64,000 nucleotides of DNA from Pseudomonas sp. F(2018) (GTDB lineage: Bacteria; Pseudomonadota; Gammaproteobacteria; Pseudomonadales; Pseudomonadaceae): the NCBI RefSeq assembly GCF_005508865.1, contig NZ_SCOM01000002.1, forward strand, positions 1 to 64,000, in the 5' to 3' direction. Under the pieces are notes generated by a model that was given only the letters and a program-made list of their open reading frames with translations, was not told the DNA's origin and made no database searches. The translations under genes and the position numbers were made by a program. Of the stretch, positions 1-8,594 are shown one piece after another; positions within the stretch are counted from its first letter, which is position 1, and each line of letters begins with the position of its first letter.

Positions 1-50
1 TCTCCCCCCCGCCCCTCTCCCGTTTACGGGAGAGGGGCGGGGGGGAGAGG
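1..50. repeat. Intergenic CTCTCCC/GGGAGAG hairpin
   Basis: Positions 1-22 are the exact reverse complement of 27-48, giving a 22-bp stem with a very tight loop; the element may extend left of the window. Its core (CTCTCCCGT..ACGGGAGAG) recurs near 43.85 kb and in looser form near 40.0 and 58.6 kb, so it is a dispersed intergenic element rather than a gene-specific terminator, although it could end transcription of hamB. No T-run follows on either strand. Confidence 0.75.
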
Positions 51-350
51 GGCTTTTGTTCGTGCCGCTGCTATTTACCTAGCTGTTTGCAGCAACGGTT
101 CCGCCCTGCTGGGCGGATCCCTTTTGGCAGTCGCCCCAAAAGGAACCAAAAGGTCTTGCCCCGCCATCCGGCCCTACGCTTCGCTCCGGGTTCGTTCGTT
201 CCATCGCCGCTCCAGGGGCACGCCGCGAAGGGCCATCCCTGGCCCATCGCGTCTCTCGCGGCATCCATGCCGCTCAACCCCTTCCGCAACGATTCCACTC
301 ACCCTTCTGAAGGGGCGGTTGGCGCTGCTAGATAAGTTAGGTGATAGCAG
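51..350. other. Non-coding stretch downstream of hamB
   Basis: No credible gene is seen. Short overlapping reading frames on both strands lack ribosome-binding sites and family resemblance. The segment from about 125 to 225 (AAAAGGAACCAAAAGG followed by a CGCTTCGCTCCGGG stretch) looks like a GC-rich repeat of the sort found scattered in pseudomonad intergenic DNA, and contrasts sharply with the AT-rich coding DNA that starts at 351. This may mark the left boundary of the defence island. Confidence 0.5.
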
Positions 351-2573
351 TTAGATGTGCTTGTGCAAAATTCTGATTTCGTACTCTGATAGGCTTTCAA
401 GTAATTTTGGTTGTAGGCGAATTCTAATTTTTATCTCCTCTAAACTCGTGCAGTCTGCAAGTGATTGTTCGAGTTTTGCAATTATGTCAGATGGCACGCC
501 GGAGTCTTTTAGGGCAATGGCTTGAGGGCTTTCAAATCCATACTGCAGTAAAGTTATGATCCATGAGAGGGAGATTTCTTTCTTCCCTATTTCCTTGGCA
601 GCGAAATTGAATATGCTAGAAAAGCAAGTTAAATATTTCGGGAGGGAAAATTCAAAGTATCTTGCTATGAGTTTAAACGCATTACGGATTCTGGTGTCTT
701 CGCTCTTGCCAGATTGAGTGGCGATCATTTGCTTTATGCTTGGGTGATGATAGATATGAAATTTCACCAGTCTATCTAGTTCGAATAGCGGGAAATTTTT
801 GTCAGTGTGTTCTTTTTGTGAAAAAAGATAAGAGTGGCAGAGCTGCAGAATTGTGCTGAGCTTTTCTTTCTCTGGGTAACTGCCAAGGAAATGAATGCTT
901 TCTATTAAATACGGATTTTGGCGTAACACACTTAGTAGTGCGAGTTGCTTTTCAATTGGGATGTATTTGTTTGATTTCACAAGAGCTAAAGGTATTTTAG
1001 CTTTCTCTAATTCTTGTGTTATGAGATTTTTTGTTTGTTTGTGTTCGGTAGTCAGATCTTTGTCTTCTATTCGAAGAATTTCGTCTGTTGCTAAATCTTG
1101 GCTGTCAAAGTAGTGGAATAGGATTTCTTCCTTCTCATCTTCGGGGACCTCAACGAGATTTATTACCCTGCCGGTGAAGTGGTGTAGAAAGCGCCCAGCT
1201 CTTCCTTTTATGTTCTTGTAGTCGAAGCCTGTTAGCTTATCTGTGCCTTTTTCATTGCTAAGTATGATTATGTTTTTTGCAGTTGTATTTACACCCTCTG
1301 TTAGGGTCGTTGTGCAGACTAAAGTGTGAATTTTTTCTGAGTTGAAAAAGTCGACTATCTCGCTCTGTATATGTCTTGGCATCGCCCCATGGTGAAAAGC
1401 TATCCCCTTTTTAAGGTACTCAATTAGGCTCCATTTCTCAGAAATGCTTTCTGCTATGTATTTTATTAGCTCTGAGGATTTTTCATCAGGATCGGCCTTT
1501 GTGTTGGCGCTGATGTTCTTAGCTATCGTCTCGACGCCGCGAGTATCTTTGTAATAGAAGATTTTTTGATCATTTAGTGCTTGAGAGATTCTTTTGATGT
1601 TGGTTGCGTCGGTTTTTGCTTTTGTAAATGATGTATTTCCTAGTCTTATTGTTTCGCCATTTTCTATCTCGGTTAAATTAAACACTTCTTTCTGAACTAT
1701 TTCCGTAGAGTAACGTAGGAAGGCTGATTTTGTTCTGTTAAGGAAATTTTCGCTGAATCTTTTGAAGTATGGTCCGATTAAGTAAAAATCTGCTCCCGAA
1801 GTTATGAGGGTGTAAAGGACGCTTGAGAAAACTGCTCGGCGATCTTTGTCGTCTTGTATTTTGTAGATTTCATCCATGGCAAAGAAATCGAATTTAAGAT
1901 CTTTGTCTTCATCTAGGAGTAGATCTAGTTTTTCGGGTGTAAGCACAAATATTTTGTGAGGCTTTTCGCTTGCGCTAGATGTATTGTTTATTATGTCGAA
2001 GTGGGAGAAATTTGGATTGGCTTTGAACTTTGCTACTGTTTCTGACATGAGGGCGATTGTGGGCATTACAATAGCAACTTGCTGGTACTTCATTTGTAAG
2101 ATTATCTCTTGGATAGCCATTGTCTTTCCAAAAGATGTTGGTGCGCTTACTACCAGTCGCTTGGATTCTTTGAATTTTTCTATTATCTGTTTTTGTTGTT
2201 TAGTGAGGGTTGTGCCATGTTCGGTGGTGTAGAGTGATTTCCTGAATGTACTGAGCATATTTAGCTCTGGTTTAGATTCGGGTTTTCTTTTTTGCAGCAT
2301 GTCTAGATATAGGTAGTTTCTGGAGGCATCTATGCAATCATGTAGGAGTACGGTTTCTAGTTCGTCAAGCTTGTCTCTTTCGGCTGCGTGACAAATAACG
2401 GCAAGTGCTGCATTGAGTTCATGCTCGTCTTTTGAAAACGATAAAAGGTAATGTGCCGCCTCCAAAGCATCTGCTGCAATTGGATTTTTTCCTGACAAGA
2501 TTTCTTCTGAGAATTTTGTGGCGATAAATGTGGCTTCTGTTCGTGCTTCAGGAGTGTCGAAAATAAAATTCAT
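351..2573 (-). CDS. hamB: Hachiman antiphage system helicase HamB
   Basis: A 740-residue superfamily 2 helicase. Visible motifs: Walker A APTSFGKT (144-151), DExx box DEIY (234-237, a variant of DEAH), a motif III-like segment near 264-271, motif V around TTTLTEGVNTT (421-431) and motif VI KGRAGR (456-461). The C-terminal about 250 residues have no domain I recognise. Its start codon overlaps the stop of the upstream hamA (TCAT on the plus strand, i.e. ATGA), so the two are translationally coupled. In known Hachiman systems HamB senses altered DNA and restrains or releases the HamA nuclease. The gene is clearly AT-rich with AT-ending codons, unlike every gene to its right, which indicates recent acquisition. 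The related E. coli pair AbpA/AbpB is an alternative label. Confidence 0.85.
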   Translation of the reverse strand: MNFIFDTPEARTEATFIATKFSEEILSGKNPIAADALEAAHYLLSFSKDEHELNAALAVICHAAERDKLDELETVLLHDCIDASRNYLYLDMLQKRKPESKPELNMLSTFRKSLYTTEHGTTLTKQQKQIIEKFKESKRLVVSAPTSFGKTMAIQEIILQMKYQQVAIVMPTIALMSETVAKFKANPNFSHFDIINNTSSASEKPHKIFVLTPEKLDLLLDEDKDLKFDFFAMDEIYKIQDDKDRRAVFSSVLYTLITSGADFYLIGPYFKRFSENFLNRTKSAFLRYSTEIVQKEVFNLTEIENGETIRLGNTSFTKAKTDATNIKRISQALNDQKIFYYKDTRGVETIAKNISANTKADPDEKSSELIKYIAESISEKWSLIEYLKKGIAFHHGAMPRHIQSEIVDFFNSEKIHTLVCTTTLTEGVNTTAKNIIILSNEKGTDKLTGFDYKNIKGRAGRFLHHFTGRVINLVEVPEDEKEEILFHYFDSQDLATDEILRIEDKDLTTEHKQTKNLITQELEKAKIPLALVKSNKYIPIEKQLALLSVLRQNPYLIESIHFLGSYPEKEKLSTILQLCHSYLFSQKEHTDKNFPLFELDRLVKFHIYHHPSIKQMIATQSGKSEDTRIRNAFKLIARYFEFSLPKYLTCFSSIFNFAAKEIGKKEISLSWIITLLQYGFESPQAIALKDSGVPSDIIAKLEQSLADCTSLEEIKIRIRLQPKLLESLSEYEIRILHKHI

Positions 2574-3442
2574 TTTATGGCTTCTTCCACTGATTCAAGG
2601 AAGGTCTTTACTGTGTCTACTGATTTGAATGGGAAGAATATAAAGGCTAGAGATATATTTGGTGGTAATACTATGTTTTTTTGAGATATTTTTAATTTGT
2701 TTTTCTCGAAGCTATCTTTTAATAATTCGATTAATTTTCCATCTATTGATTCATGGGTTTGTATAATGTTGCAGTCGTATGTTAAAAGTACTGGTATTTT
2801 TATTTTGATATTGCTGATTGATTTTCCTTTGAAGGTATTTTTAAGCTTCAGTAAGTGGCTTTCAGATATGCCTTTATTGGCTTCTATGTTTGTGCCTAAT
2901 ATCTTGAATTCACGATTTAAATAGTCGTGCTCTATGTGTTCTTTAATTGAGCTGATTGCGCCTGCAATAGCATTGTTAAAGGAGTTGTGAAATTTTGCCT
3001 CTCCGAGCCATAAACATACTTCATCGTTTTCGATGGTGAAATGGGCGCAGTCAAAGCCTTTGATCTGATCGTTTGTAGAGCTTCTAAGCCTTACTTTTGT
3101 GACAAATCTCTCGGGCGTCCCTGTCGGGTAGAAGAAGTACAGGGCGAGGAATAATAAGAGCTCTCCGTAGTCCCCTTTACTGTTTTTTCTAGCGTCCGAT
3201 ATTCTGCTCCAGGCTGTGCGTCGAGCCTCTATCATATTTCCAGTTGAGCTGAATTCTTCAAATTCTTCTGGGGTTAGAGCGAAATACTCAACTGCGTCCC
3301 TGATTAGGCGGCCTAGTTCTTTTTCTCGATATACTTTGTTGTCATAGTCGAGATGTAGCTTTTGAAATATATCGCTGTTAATTGTTTCTAGCTTAAATAT
3401 TTGATTTTCTATATACGGTCTTAGATTTTCTAGGCTTTGCAT
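2570..3442 (-). CDS. hamA: Hachiman antiphage system nuclease HamA (DUF1837)
   Basis: A 290-residue protein of the DUF1837/HamA family. The nuclease core is readable as GDYGE (90-94, acidic E94), GFD (129-131, D131) and GEAK (147-150, E148 and K150). This E..D..ExK layout is typical of the PD-(D/E)xK nuclease fold. It precedes the helicase in a two-gene operon with a 4-nt overlap. In characterised Hachiman systems HamA is an effector that degrades DNA when activated with HamB. The catalytic residues all appear intact, so the system is probably functional. Base composition is AT-rich like hamB. A possible sigma-70 promoter is noted in the region upstream. Confidence 0.85.
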   Translation of the reverse strand: MQSLENLRPYIENQIFKLETINSDIFQKLHLDYDNKVYREKELGRLIRDAVEYFALTPEEFEEFSSTGNMIEARRTAWSRISDARKNSKGDYGELLLFLALYFFYPTGTPERFVTKVRLRSSTNDQIKGFDCAHFTIENDEVCLWLGEAKFHNSFNNAIAGAISSIKEHIEHDYLNREFKILGTNIEANKGISESHLLKLKNTFKGKSISNIKIKIPVLLTYDCNIIQTHESIDGKLIELLKDSFEKNKLKISQKNIVLPPNISLAFIFFPFKSVDTVKTFLESVEEAIK

Positions 3443-3935
3443 AAAGTTTCTCTAAGGCTTATATGGATTATTTTTCTCAGGGGATGGCGTTAAACCATGC
3501 ATTACGAATGGTCGAAGATAAGAGTCGAATGGAATAGACGGATGGAGCGTAGAGGAGGGACAGTTGCGGGAGTCCAGTCTGCATAGCGAGTTCCTTATCG
3601 CGCCGAATTGATTCGGCTAACCGACCGATAGGCCGACATCCTGTTCGGCGATGCGGTTGGAGTGGCGCATCGCCAGTAGCGTTATCCGAACTTAGCTAAT
3701 GCCAACCACGTCACGCAAGTTGTCCTTTCGATCAGTGCGTGAATTTCTTTCTCGGGCAGCTTCTAGCCGCTGCCGCTTCGCTGTCATTCCGACCTTTCAC
3801 CATGTCCTATGGACAGCGTCTCGCCGTTGTCATAGCGACTTCTTGCTTTATCAACTGACTGAAATTAAAGAGAAAAATACCTGGCACGAAAGCTGAGTAG
3901 CTCCAGGCGCAACGCCTACATAACGGAGAACTCAG
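3443..3935. other. Intergenic region right of the Hachiman operon
   Basis: No convincing gene. Reading leftward, a possible sigma-70 promoter for hamA is TTTAAC (3489-3494) and AATAAT (3467-3472) with 16 bp between, a weak match. The rest returns to normal GC content with no long hairpin or att-like direct repeat that I can identify. A purine-rich segment at 3900-3932 provides the ribosome-binding site of the next gene. Confidence 0.4.
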
Positions 3936-4283
3936 ATGAATCGCTTTGCCTTGCTTGCTTTCAGTGTCGGCCTGTTGGCCGTGCAATCCGCTCAGGCCGC
4001 CGAGGTGGTGGCGCAGCAGGAAGAGAACTCGGTCGGCACCGGTTTCGGTGGGCTGACCGGGTTGATGGTGGGGGCCGCAGCCGGTGGCCCGGTTGGGGCT
4101 GTGGTCGGTGCGGCGGTGGGTGGCTGGGGTGGGGCGCAGGTGCAGCGCGCCAGTGGCCAGACCGGTACTGCCTACATCGTGCGCGACGACGAGGGCGAGG
4201 AGCGCTGGATTCGCTCGCCGCATCAGCGCTTCGAGCGTGGCCAGCGCGTGGACCTGCGCCAGGGTCGGCTCTATCCCCATTGA
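3936..4283 (+). CDS. Secreted glycine-zipper protein
   Basis: 115 residues. An N-terminal signal peptide is clear, ending near AQA at 19-21. Residues 34-68 form a Gly/Ala-rich double glycine zipper (GTGFGGLTGLMVGAAAGG and its continuation), the type of helix pair seen in SlyB/OmpA-associated envelope proteins. The C-terminal part is charged and ends in an RFERGQRV-type segment. There is no lipobox. Probably located in the periplasm or on the outer membrane; role unknown. It is a single gene, with a purine-rich RBS (ACGGAGAA) before the ATG. Confidence 0.65.
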   Translation: MNRFALLAFSVGLLAVQSAQAAEVVAQQEENSVGTGFGGLTGLMVGAAAGGPVGAVVGAAVGGWGGAQVQRASGQTGTAYIVRDDEGEERWIRSPHQRFERGQRVDLRQGRLYPH

Positions 4284-4348
4284 TCCCTGTGTTGCCGCTC
4301 CGGGCCTGGTCCGGGGCGCGCTCTTTCTTTTCCTGTTTCGAGGTAGTC

Positions 4349-5092
4349 ATGAACAATCAATTCGAGCAACGCCTGGCGGTGGTGACCGGCGCCAGTTCCG
4401 GTATCGGCCTGGCCGTGTGTGAGCAGTTGCTGCAACGCGGCGCGCGGGTGCTGGCGATGTCGCGCAGCCTGGGTGGGCTGCAGCCGCTGTTGGCGCAGTA
4501 TCCCGAGCGGCTGTTCTGGTGCGAGGGCGACGTGACCCGCGAGGCGTCGCTGCTGGCCCTGGCCGAGCGTGCTGCCGAGCTGGGTCCGGTGGATTACCTG
4601 GTGCCCAACGCGGGCATCGCCAAGCTGGCGCCGGGCAGTGATCTGCAGGCGTTCGACGAGCAGTGGCGGGTCAACGGTGCCGGCGCGGTGAATACCTTCT
4701 ATGCGCTGAAGGCGCAGCTGGCCCGGCCGGCGTCGGTGGTGTTCATCAGCACCTTCCTGCGCCACCTGGGCTTTGTCGGTTTGGGTGCGTACATCGCCAG
4801 CAAGGCGGCGCTGTCCGCCCTGGTGCGCAGCCTGGCGCTGGAGTATGCGGGCGAGGGCCTGCGCCTGAACCTGGTGTCGCCGGGGCCGACCGCCACGCCG
4901 ATCTGGAACAGCCTGGGCCTGCCGGACGAGGCGCTGGCCGGCGTGGCCAGCGAGGTGAACGCGCGGCTGGTGGACGGCGAGTTCCTCAGTTCCGAGGCGG
5001 TGGCCGAGGTGGTGCTGTTCCAGCTGTCCCACGGGGCGCGTGGGGTGTACGGCCAGGACTGGGTGGTGGACAAGGGCTACACCCTGCGCTGA
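4349..5092 (+). CDS. Short-chain dehydrogenase/reductase (SDR)
   Basis: 247 residues, a classical SDR length. Shows the TGASSGIG cofactor-binding motif (13-20), NAG (87-89) and the catalytic Ser134, Tyr148 and Lys152 (YIASK). The start is the ATG preceded by GAGG; an in-frame ATG 69 nt upstream lies inside the preceding gene and lacks an RBS. Should be an NAD(P)-dependent oxidoreductase in the cytosol. The substrate cannot be told, and the neighbours (envelope proteins) give no pathway clue. Confidence 0.85.
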   Translation: MNNQFEQRLAVVTGASSGIGLAVCEQLLQRGARVLAMSRSLGGLQPLLAQYPERLFWCEGDVTREASLLALAERAAELGPVDYLVPNAGIAKLAPGSDLQAFDEQWRVNGAGAVNTFYALKAQLARPASVVFISTFLRHLGFVGLGAYIASKAALSALVRSLALEYAGEGLRLNLVSPGPTATPIWNSLGLPDEALAGVASEVNARLVDGEFLSSEAVAEVVLFQLSHGARGVYGQDWVVDKGYTLR

Positions 5093-5317
5093 GGAACGGG
5101 GTGGCCGCACGGCGCATTGGCGCTCCTGCCGGCATGGGCGCAGGGGCGTCGGGCACCTGTTCGGCGCGGTGGCAGCTCGTCCGAACCGACCGGGGGTTGG
5201 CGAACTCGGGTGGACTCACGCGGTCTGTCACCCGTCGGTCCGTTTGCGCCTTTGCGGGTGGTCGACGTGGTCGTGCCCGCTTGCGGGCTCCGTTCCCCTG
5301 TCTGGTGAAGATTGCCC

Positions 5318-5980
5318 ATGCTCTTGTCCCGTCTGCGTTCCGTGATTGCCTCTTTCTTCCAACCCCGCGTGCTCGGCAGCTGTCTGCTGGGCACGTTGTA
5401 CGCCGCCGGCGCGCAGGCCGAGGAGGGCGCACAGAATTCGCGCTGGGTCAGCGACAGCCTGAGCACCTACGTGCGCAGCGGCCCCACCGATGGCTACCGC
5501 ATCGTCGGCTCGCTCGTCTCCGGGCAGAAGGTCGAGCTGCTGCGCAGCCAGGGCGACTACAGCCAGGTGCGCAGCGATAACGGCGACAGCGTGTGGATTC
5601 CCACCCGCGACCTGCAGAGCGTGCCCGGCCAGGCCGAGCGCCTGCCGCAGCTGGAGCAGAAGGTGGCCGACCTGAGCGCCGAGCTGAAGGGCATCGACGA
5701 CACCTGGAAAACCCGCGTGCAGGGCATGCAGGAGACGCTGGATTCGCGCAAGGCACTGATCGATGAACTGCAGGCCACCCGCAGCGACCTGGACAGCCAG
5801 TTGAACCAGGCCCAGGCGGAACTGCGCGAGGCCCAGGCGCAGCTGGGCGGCGAGAACAAGCAGGTGCTGATGCGCTACATGGTCTATGGCGGCAGCATCG
5901 CCGGCGCGGGCCTGCTGGCCGGACTGCTGCTGCCGACCGTGCTGCGCGTGCGGCGCAAGCGCAACGACGGCTGGGTGTAG
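5318..5980 (+). CDS. SH3b-domain membrane-anchored protein (TIGR04211/YgiM type)
   Basis: 220 residues from the ATG; a TTG codon two residues upstream is an alternative start. Order of parts: signal peptide (to about residue 33), a bacterial SH3 domain (about 40-105, with the STYVRSGPTDGYRIVG segment), a coiled coil (about 110-180), and one C-terminal transmembrane helix (about 186-208) followed by a basic tail. This matches the YgiM family of envelope SH3 proteins, thought to bind peptidoglycan or envelope partners. It stands alone, about 225 bp after the SDR gene. Confidence 0.85.
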   Translation: MLLSRLRSVIASFFQPRVLGSCLLGTLYAAGAQAEEGAQNSRWVSDSLSTYVRSGPTDGYRIVGSLVSGQKVELLRSQGDYSQVRSDNGDSVWIPTRDLQSVPGQAERLPQLEQKVADLSAELKGIDDTWKTRVQGMQETLDSRKALIDELQATRSDLDSQLNQAQAELREAQAQLGGENKQVLMRYMVYGGSIAGAGLLAGLLLPTVLRVRRKRNDGWV

Positions 5981-6034
5981 GACGCTAGCCCCCCCACTGG
6001 CTGTAGAGTGCCGCAAGGATGCGGCCACGCAAGG

Positions 6035-6298
6035 TCAGCGCTGCATGACCAGGGTGCGTGGCTGGCCGGAGGTCTCGTCGTGGACCTCGATATCCATCAG
6101 GCCCTCACGGAAGCTCACCGCGATGATGCGGGCCTTGCGGTATTCCCCTGCGGCGTAGTCGTAGAACCTGATGGTCTCGCCGCTCTTGATCATCGCCCCG
6201 CGGTCGATGTCGACGTTGGTCTTGCTCTGCTGATCATGACCGTCCCAGGCCATGGCTGGACCGCTCAGCAGCAGGACGAATAGCAGGACTGCACGCAT
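6035..6298 (-). CDS. Small secreted DUF5334-type protein
   Basis: 87 residues with a signal peptide cleaved near AMA/W (residues 15-18), followed by a short acidic domain containing WDGHD and an IRFYDYAAGEYR segment. The pattern is that of DUF5334, a small periplasmic family of unknown function in pseudomonads. An upstream in-frame ATG would add 16 residues that overlap the cold-shock gene's terminator; the downstream ATG gives a clean signal peptide and is preferred. Confidence 0.7.
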   Translation of the reverse strand: MRAVLLFVLLLSGPAMAWDGHDQQSKTNVDIDRGAMIKSGETIRFYDYAAGEYRKARIIAVSFREGLMDIEVHDETSGQPRTLVMQR

Positions 6299-6330
6299 GG
6301 CATCACTCTCGCTCGGGTAGTGGTTGCCCA

Positions 6331-6357
6331 TAAAAAAGCCCCGCATGGGCGGGGCTC
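6331..6357 (-). terminator. Rho-independent terminator of the cold-shock gene
   Basis: Read leftward, an 8-bp stem AGCCCCGC/GCGGGGCT with a 4-nt loop is followed directly by TTTTTTA. It lies 16 nt beyond the stop of the cold-shock gene and just before the DUF5334 gene, so the two are separate transcription units. Confidence 0.9.
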
Positions 6358-6372
6358 TTTCGAAGGCAAGCC

Positions 6373-6582
6373 TTAGATGGCTTGGACCTGTTCGGCTTGT
6401 GGGCCTTTCTGGCCTTTGGCCGCGACGAAGGAAACTTGCTGCCCTTCATCGAGCGACTTGAAGCCGTTGCCTTCGATCTGGCGGTAGTGGACGAAGAGGT
6501 CCGCGCCGGATTCGGGGGTGATGAAGCCAAAGCCTTTCTCGGCGTTGAACCATTTGACGATACCGGTTTCACGGTTTGCCAT
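6373..6582 (-). CDS. Cold-shock domain protein (CspA family)
   Basis: 69 residues, one OB-fold cold-shock domain. RNP1 KGFGFI and RNP2 LFVHY are both present, as is the family start ([12 protein letters not shown]). It binds single-stranded RNA/DNA and acts as an RNA chaperone. The chosen ATG has a GGAG site about 8 nt upstream; a longer frame from 6642 would add an unlikely leader. The roughly 270-bp gap upstream with no gene is consistent with the long 5' leader usual for csp genes. Confidence 0.92.
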   Translation of the reverse strand: MANRETGIVKWFNAEKGFGFITPESGADLFVHYRQIEGNGFKSLDEGQQVSFVAAKGQKGPQAEQVQAI

Positions 6583-6857
6583 GATGTAGATCTCCAGGGG
6601 TAAGGGATCAACCAGAAGAGGGTCCTGGTCGACTGAATGCAAAGTGAAGAGGGTGAGCCGAGGAGATGGGAATCAGAGACAGAACATCAAGACGGTGCCG
6701 CTAAACAGGACAGGCAGTGGGCGCAGCATACAGGCTTTGGATTGATTGAACAGTTCTATCTGGAATCGGAAGGTAATTAGGGACAGCCGGTCGCTTTAGG
6801 CCGGCAAGGCGGGAGAAGTTTGTATAGTGGGTGCTCACCCGCGCAAGGAGCTCCGCC

Positions 6858-7037
6858 ATGAATGACCCCGTCAACGATCATCTGCGGGCTGCACTCGATG
6901 CACAGGTCGAGGCATTCCTGATCACGGGTGGCGAGATCACCCAGGTTGCCATCGGCACCACGGGCATCCCGCTCGATCACAAGAAGGCCCACTGGTCGTC
7001 GAGGGCCGGTGCCAAGAAGCCGCCCACCAAGGGCTAG
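6858..7037 (+). CDS. Small conserved-looking protein of unknown function
   Basis: 59 residues, with a strong RBS (AAGGAG, 7 nt before the ATG). It has an acidic amphipathic N-terminal half, a central TGGEITQVAIGTTG segment and a Lys-rich C-terminal tail. No signal peptide or membrane helix. The RBS, GC-ending codons and an evident protein-like pattern argue that it is real. I do not recognise a function; a small cytosolic regulator or nucleic-acid-associated protein is only a guess. Confidence 0.6.
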   Translation: MNDPVNDHLRAALDAQVEAFLITGGEITQVAIGTTGIPLDHKKAHWSSRAGAKKPPTKG

Positions 7038-7052
7038 CTTGCGCCAGCGGAG

Positions 7053-8495
7053 TCAGTCAGCGGCGCCGGCGCGCTTGAGCAGTTGCTTGCAGCGCTCGGA
7101 CAGGTGCACCACGCGCAGGTGCTTGCCGGCCTTGGCGTAACGATCGCGCAGGGTGTGCAGCGCGGCGATGGCGGAGTAGTCGACGAAGCTCAGGTGGCGG
7201 CAGTCCAGCGTCACCTGATCCGGGTCCTGCGTCACGTCGAACAGGTTGAGGAAGGGCGTGGTGCTGGCGAAGAACAGCGTGCCATGGGCGCGGTACAGCT
7301 TGCTGCCGTCGGGCTGCGTGTCGCTGTCCACATACAGCTCGCGGGCGTGGTGCCAGGCGAAGTTGAGCGCGGCGATGACGATGCCGCAGAGCACGGCGGT
7401 GGCCAGGTCGGTGAACACGGTGATCACGGTCACGGCGCCGATCACCAGCACGTCGTTCAGCGGCACCTTGCCCAGCACGCGCAGCGAGCCCCAGGCGAAG
7501 GTCTGCTGCGACACCACGAACATCACCCCGACCAGCGCGGCCAGCGGGACCAGCTCGATCAGCGGCGAGAGGAACAGGATAAACAGCAGGATCATCACCC
7601 CGCTGACCACGCCGGACAGGCGGCCACGGCCGCCGGAGCTGAGGTTGATCACGGTCTGGCCGATCATCGCGCAGCCGCCCATGCCGCCGAACGCGCCGGA
7701 GACGATGTTGGCCGCGCCCAGGGCCACGCATTCGCGGTTGGTGTGGCCGCGGGTCTGGGTGATCTCGTCGGTGAGGTTGAGGGTGAGCAGGGTTTCCAGC
7801 AGGCCGACCAGCGCCATCAGGATCGCGTAGGGCGCGATGATGCGCAGGGTCTCCAGGTTCCAGGGGATGTCCGGCAGGGCGAACTGCGGCAGGCCGCCGG
7901 CGATGTGCGCCATGTCGCCGAGGGTGCGCGTGGGCAGGCCGAGCAGGTAGACCAGCAGGCCGACGCCGAGGATCGCCACCAGCGCCGGCGGCACCGAGCG
8001 GGTCAGTTTGGGCAGCAGGTAGACGATGGCCATGGTCAGCGCGACCAGGCCGAGCATCCAGTACAACGGCGCGCCCTTGAGCCAGCCTTCGCCTTCATGG
8101 AAGTGCTCCAGCTGCGACAGGGCGATGACGATGGCCAGGCCGTTGACGAAGCCGAGCATCACCGGGTACGGCACCATGCGCACCAGCTTGCCCATGCGCA
8201 GCACGCCGAACAGGATCATCAGCAGGCCGCCGAGCAGCACGGTGGCCAGCAGGTACTGCACGCCGTGCTGCACCACCAGGGCGACTATCACCACCGCCAT
8301 CGAACCGGCCGCGCCGGAAATCATCCCCGGCCGCCCGCCGAACAGGGCGGTGATGGTGCAGATGATGAAGGCGCCGTACAGGCCCATCAGCGGGTTGAGC
8401 TGGGCGACCAGGGCGAAGGCGATGCACTCGGGCACCAGGGCGAAGGACGAGGTGAGGCCGGCCAGGATGTCGGCGCGCAAGCGGGCGATTTTCAT
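7053..8495 (-). CDS. SulP-family anion transporter with STAS domain
   Basis: 480 residues. The N-terminal part (about 1-375) has 10-14 hydrophobic helices with SulP hallmarks (LNPLMGLYGAF, GRPGMISGAAGSM); the C-terminal part (about 385-480) is a cytosolic STAS domain (TLDCRHLSFVDYSAIAAL). Members move sulfate, bicarbonate or dicarboxylates across the inner membrane. At this size it is a compact bacterial type, often annotated as a bicarbonate or sulfate transporter; the substrate cannot be read from sequence. The start at MKIARLR removes an Arg/Pro-rich leader with no RBS. Confidence 0.88.
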   Translation of the reverse strand: MKIARLRADILAGLTSSFALVPECIAFALVAQLNPLMGLYGAFIICTITALFGGRPGMISGAAGSMAVVIVALVVQHGVQYLLATVLLGGLLMILFGVLRMGKLVRMVPYPVMLGFVNGLAIVIALSQLEHFHEGEGWLKGAPLYWMLGLVALTMAIVYLLPKLTRSVPPALVAILGVGLLVYLLGLPTRTLGDMAHIAGGLPQFALPDIPWNLETLRIIAPYAILMALVGLLETLLTLNLTDEITQTRGHTNRECVALGAANIVSGAFGGMGGCAMIGQTVINLSSGGRGRLSGVVSGVMILLFILFLSPLIELVPLAALVGVMFVVSQQTFAWGSLRVLGKVPLNDVLVIGAVTVITVFTDLATAVLCGIVIAALNFAWHHARELYVDSDTQPDGSKLYRAHGTLFFASTTPFLNLFDVTQDPDQVTLDCRHLSFVDYSAIAALHTLRDRYAKAGKHLRVVHLSERCKQLLKRAGAAD

Positions 8496-8594
8496 GCGGT
8501 ACCTGAGGGCGGACCGGCCGGTGCCGGTCGGTCGCTGCGGTGAAAACGGGTGGCGGATGTTACGGGGTGGCGCTGGCCGGCGGCCAGCCGCCAA

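Noticed and set aside
87..354. Small frames on both strands left of hamB
   Set aside because: They cross a GC-rich repeat, lack RBS and any protein-like pattern.
3885..3905. A sigma-54-like TGGCACG before the glycine-zipper gene
   Set aside because: TGGCACG matches the -24 element, but the -12 TTGC is missing at the required distance (the GC is at the wrong spacing).
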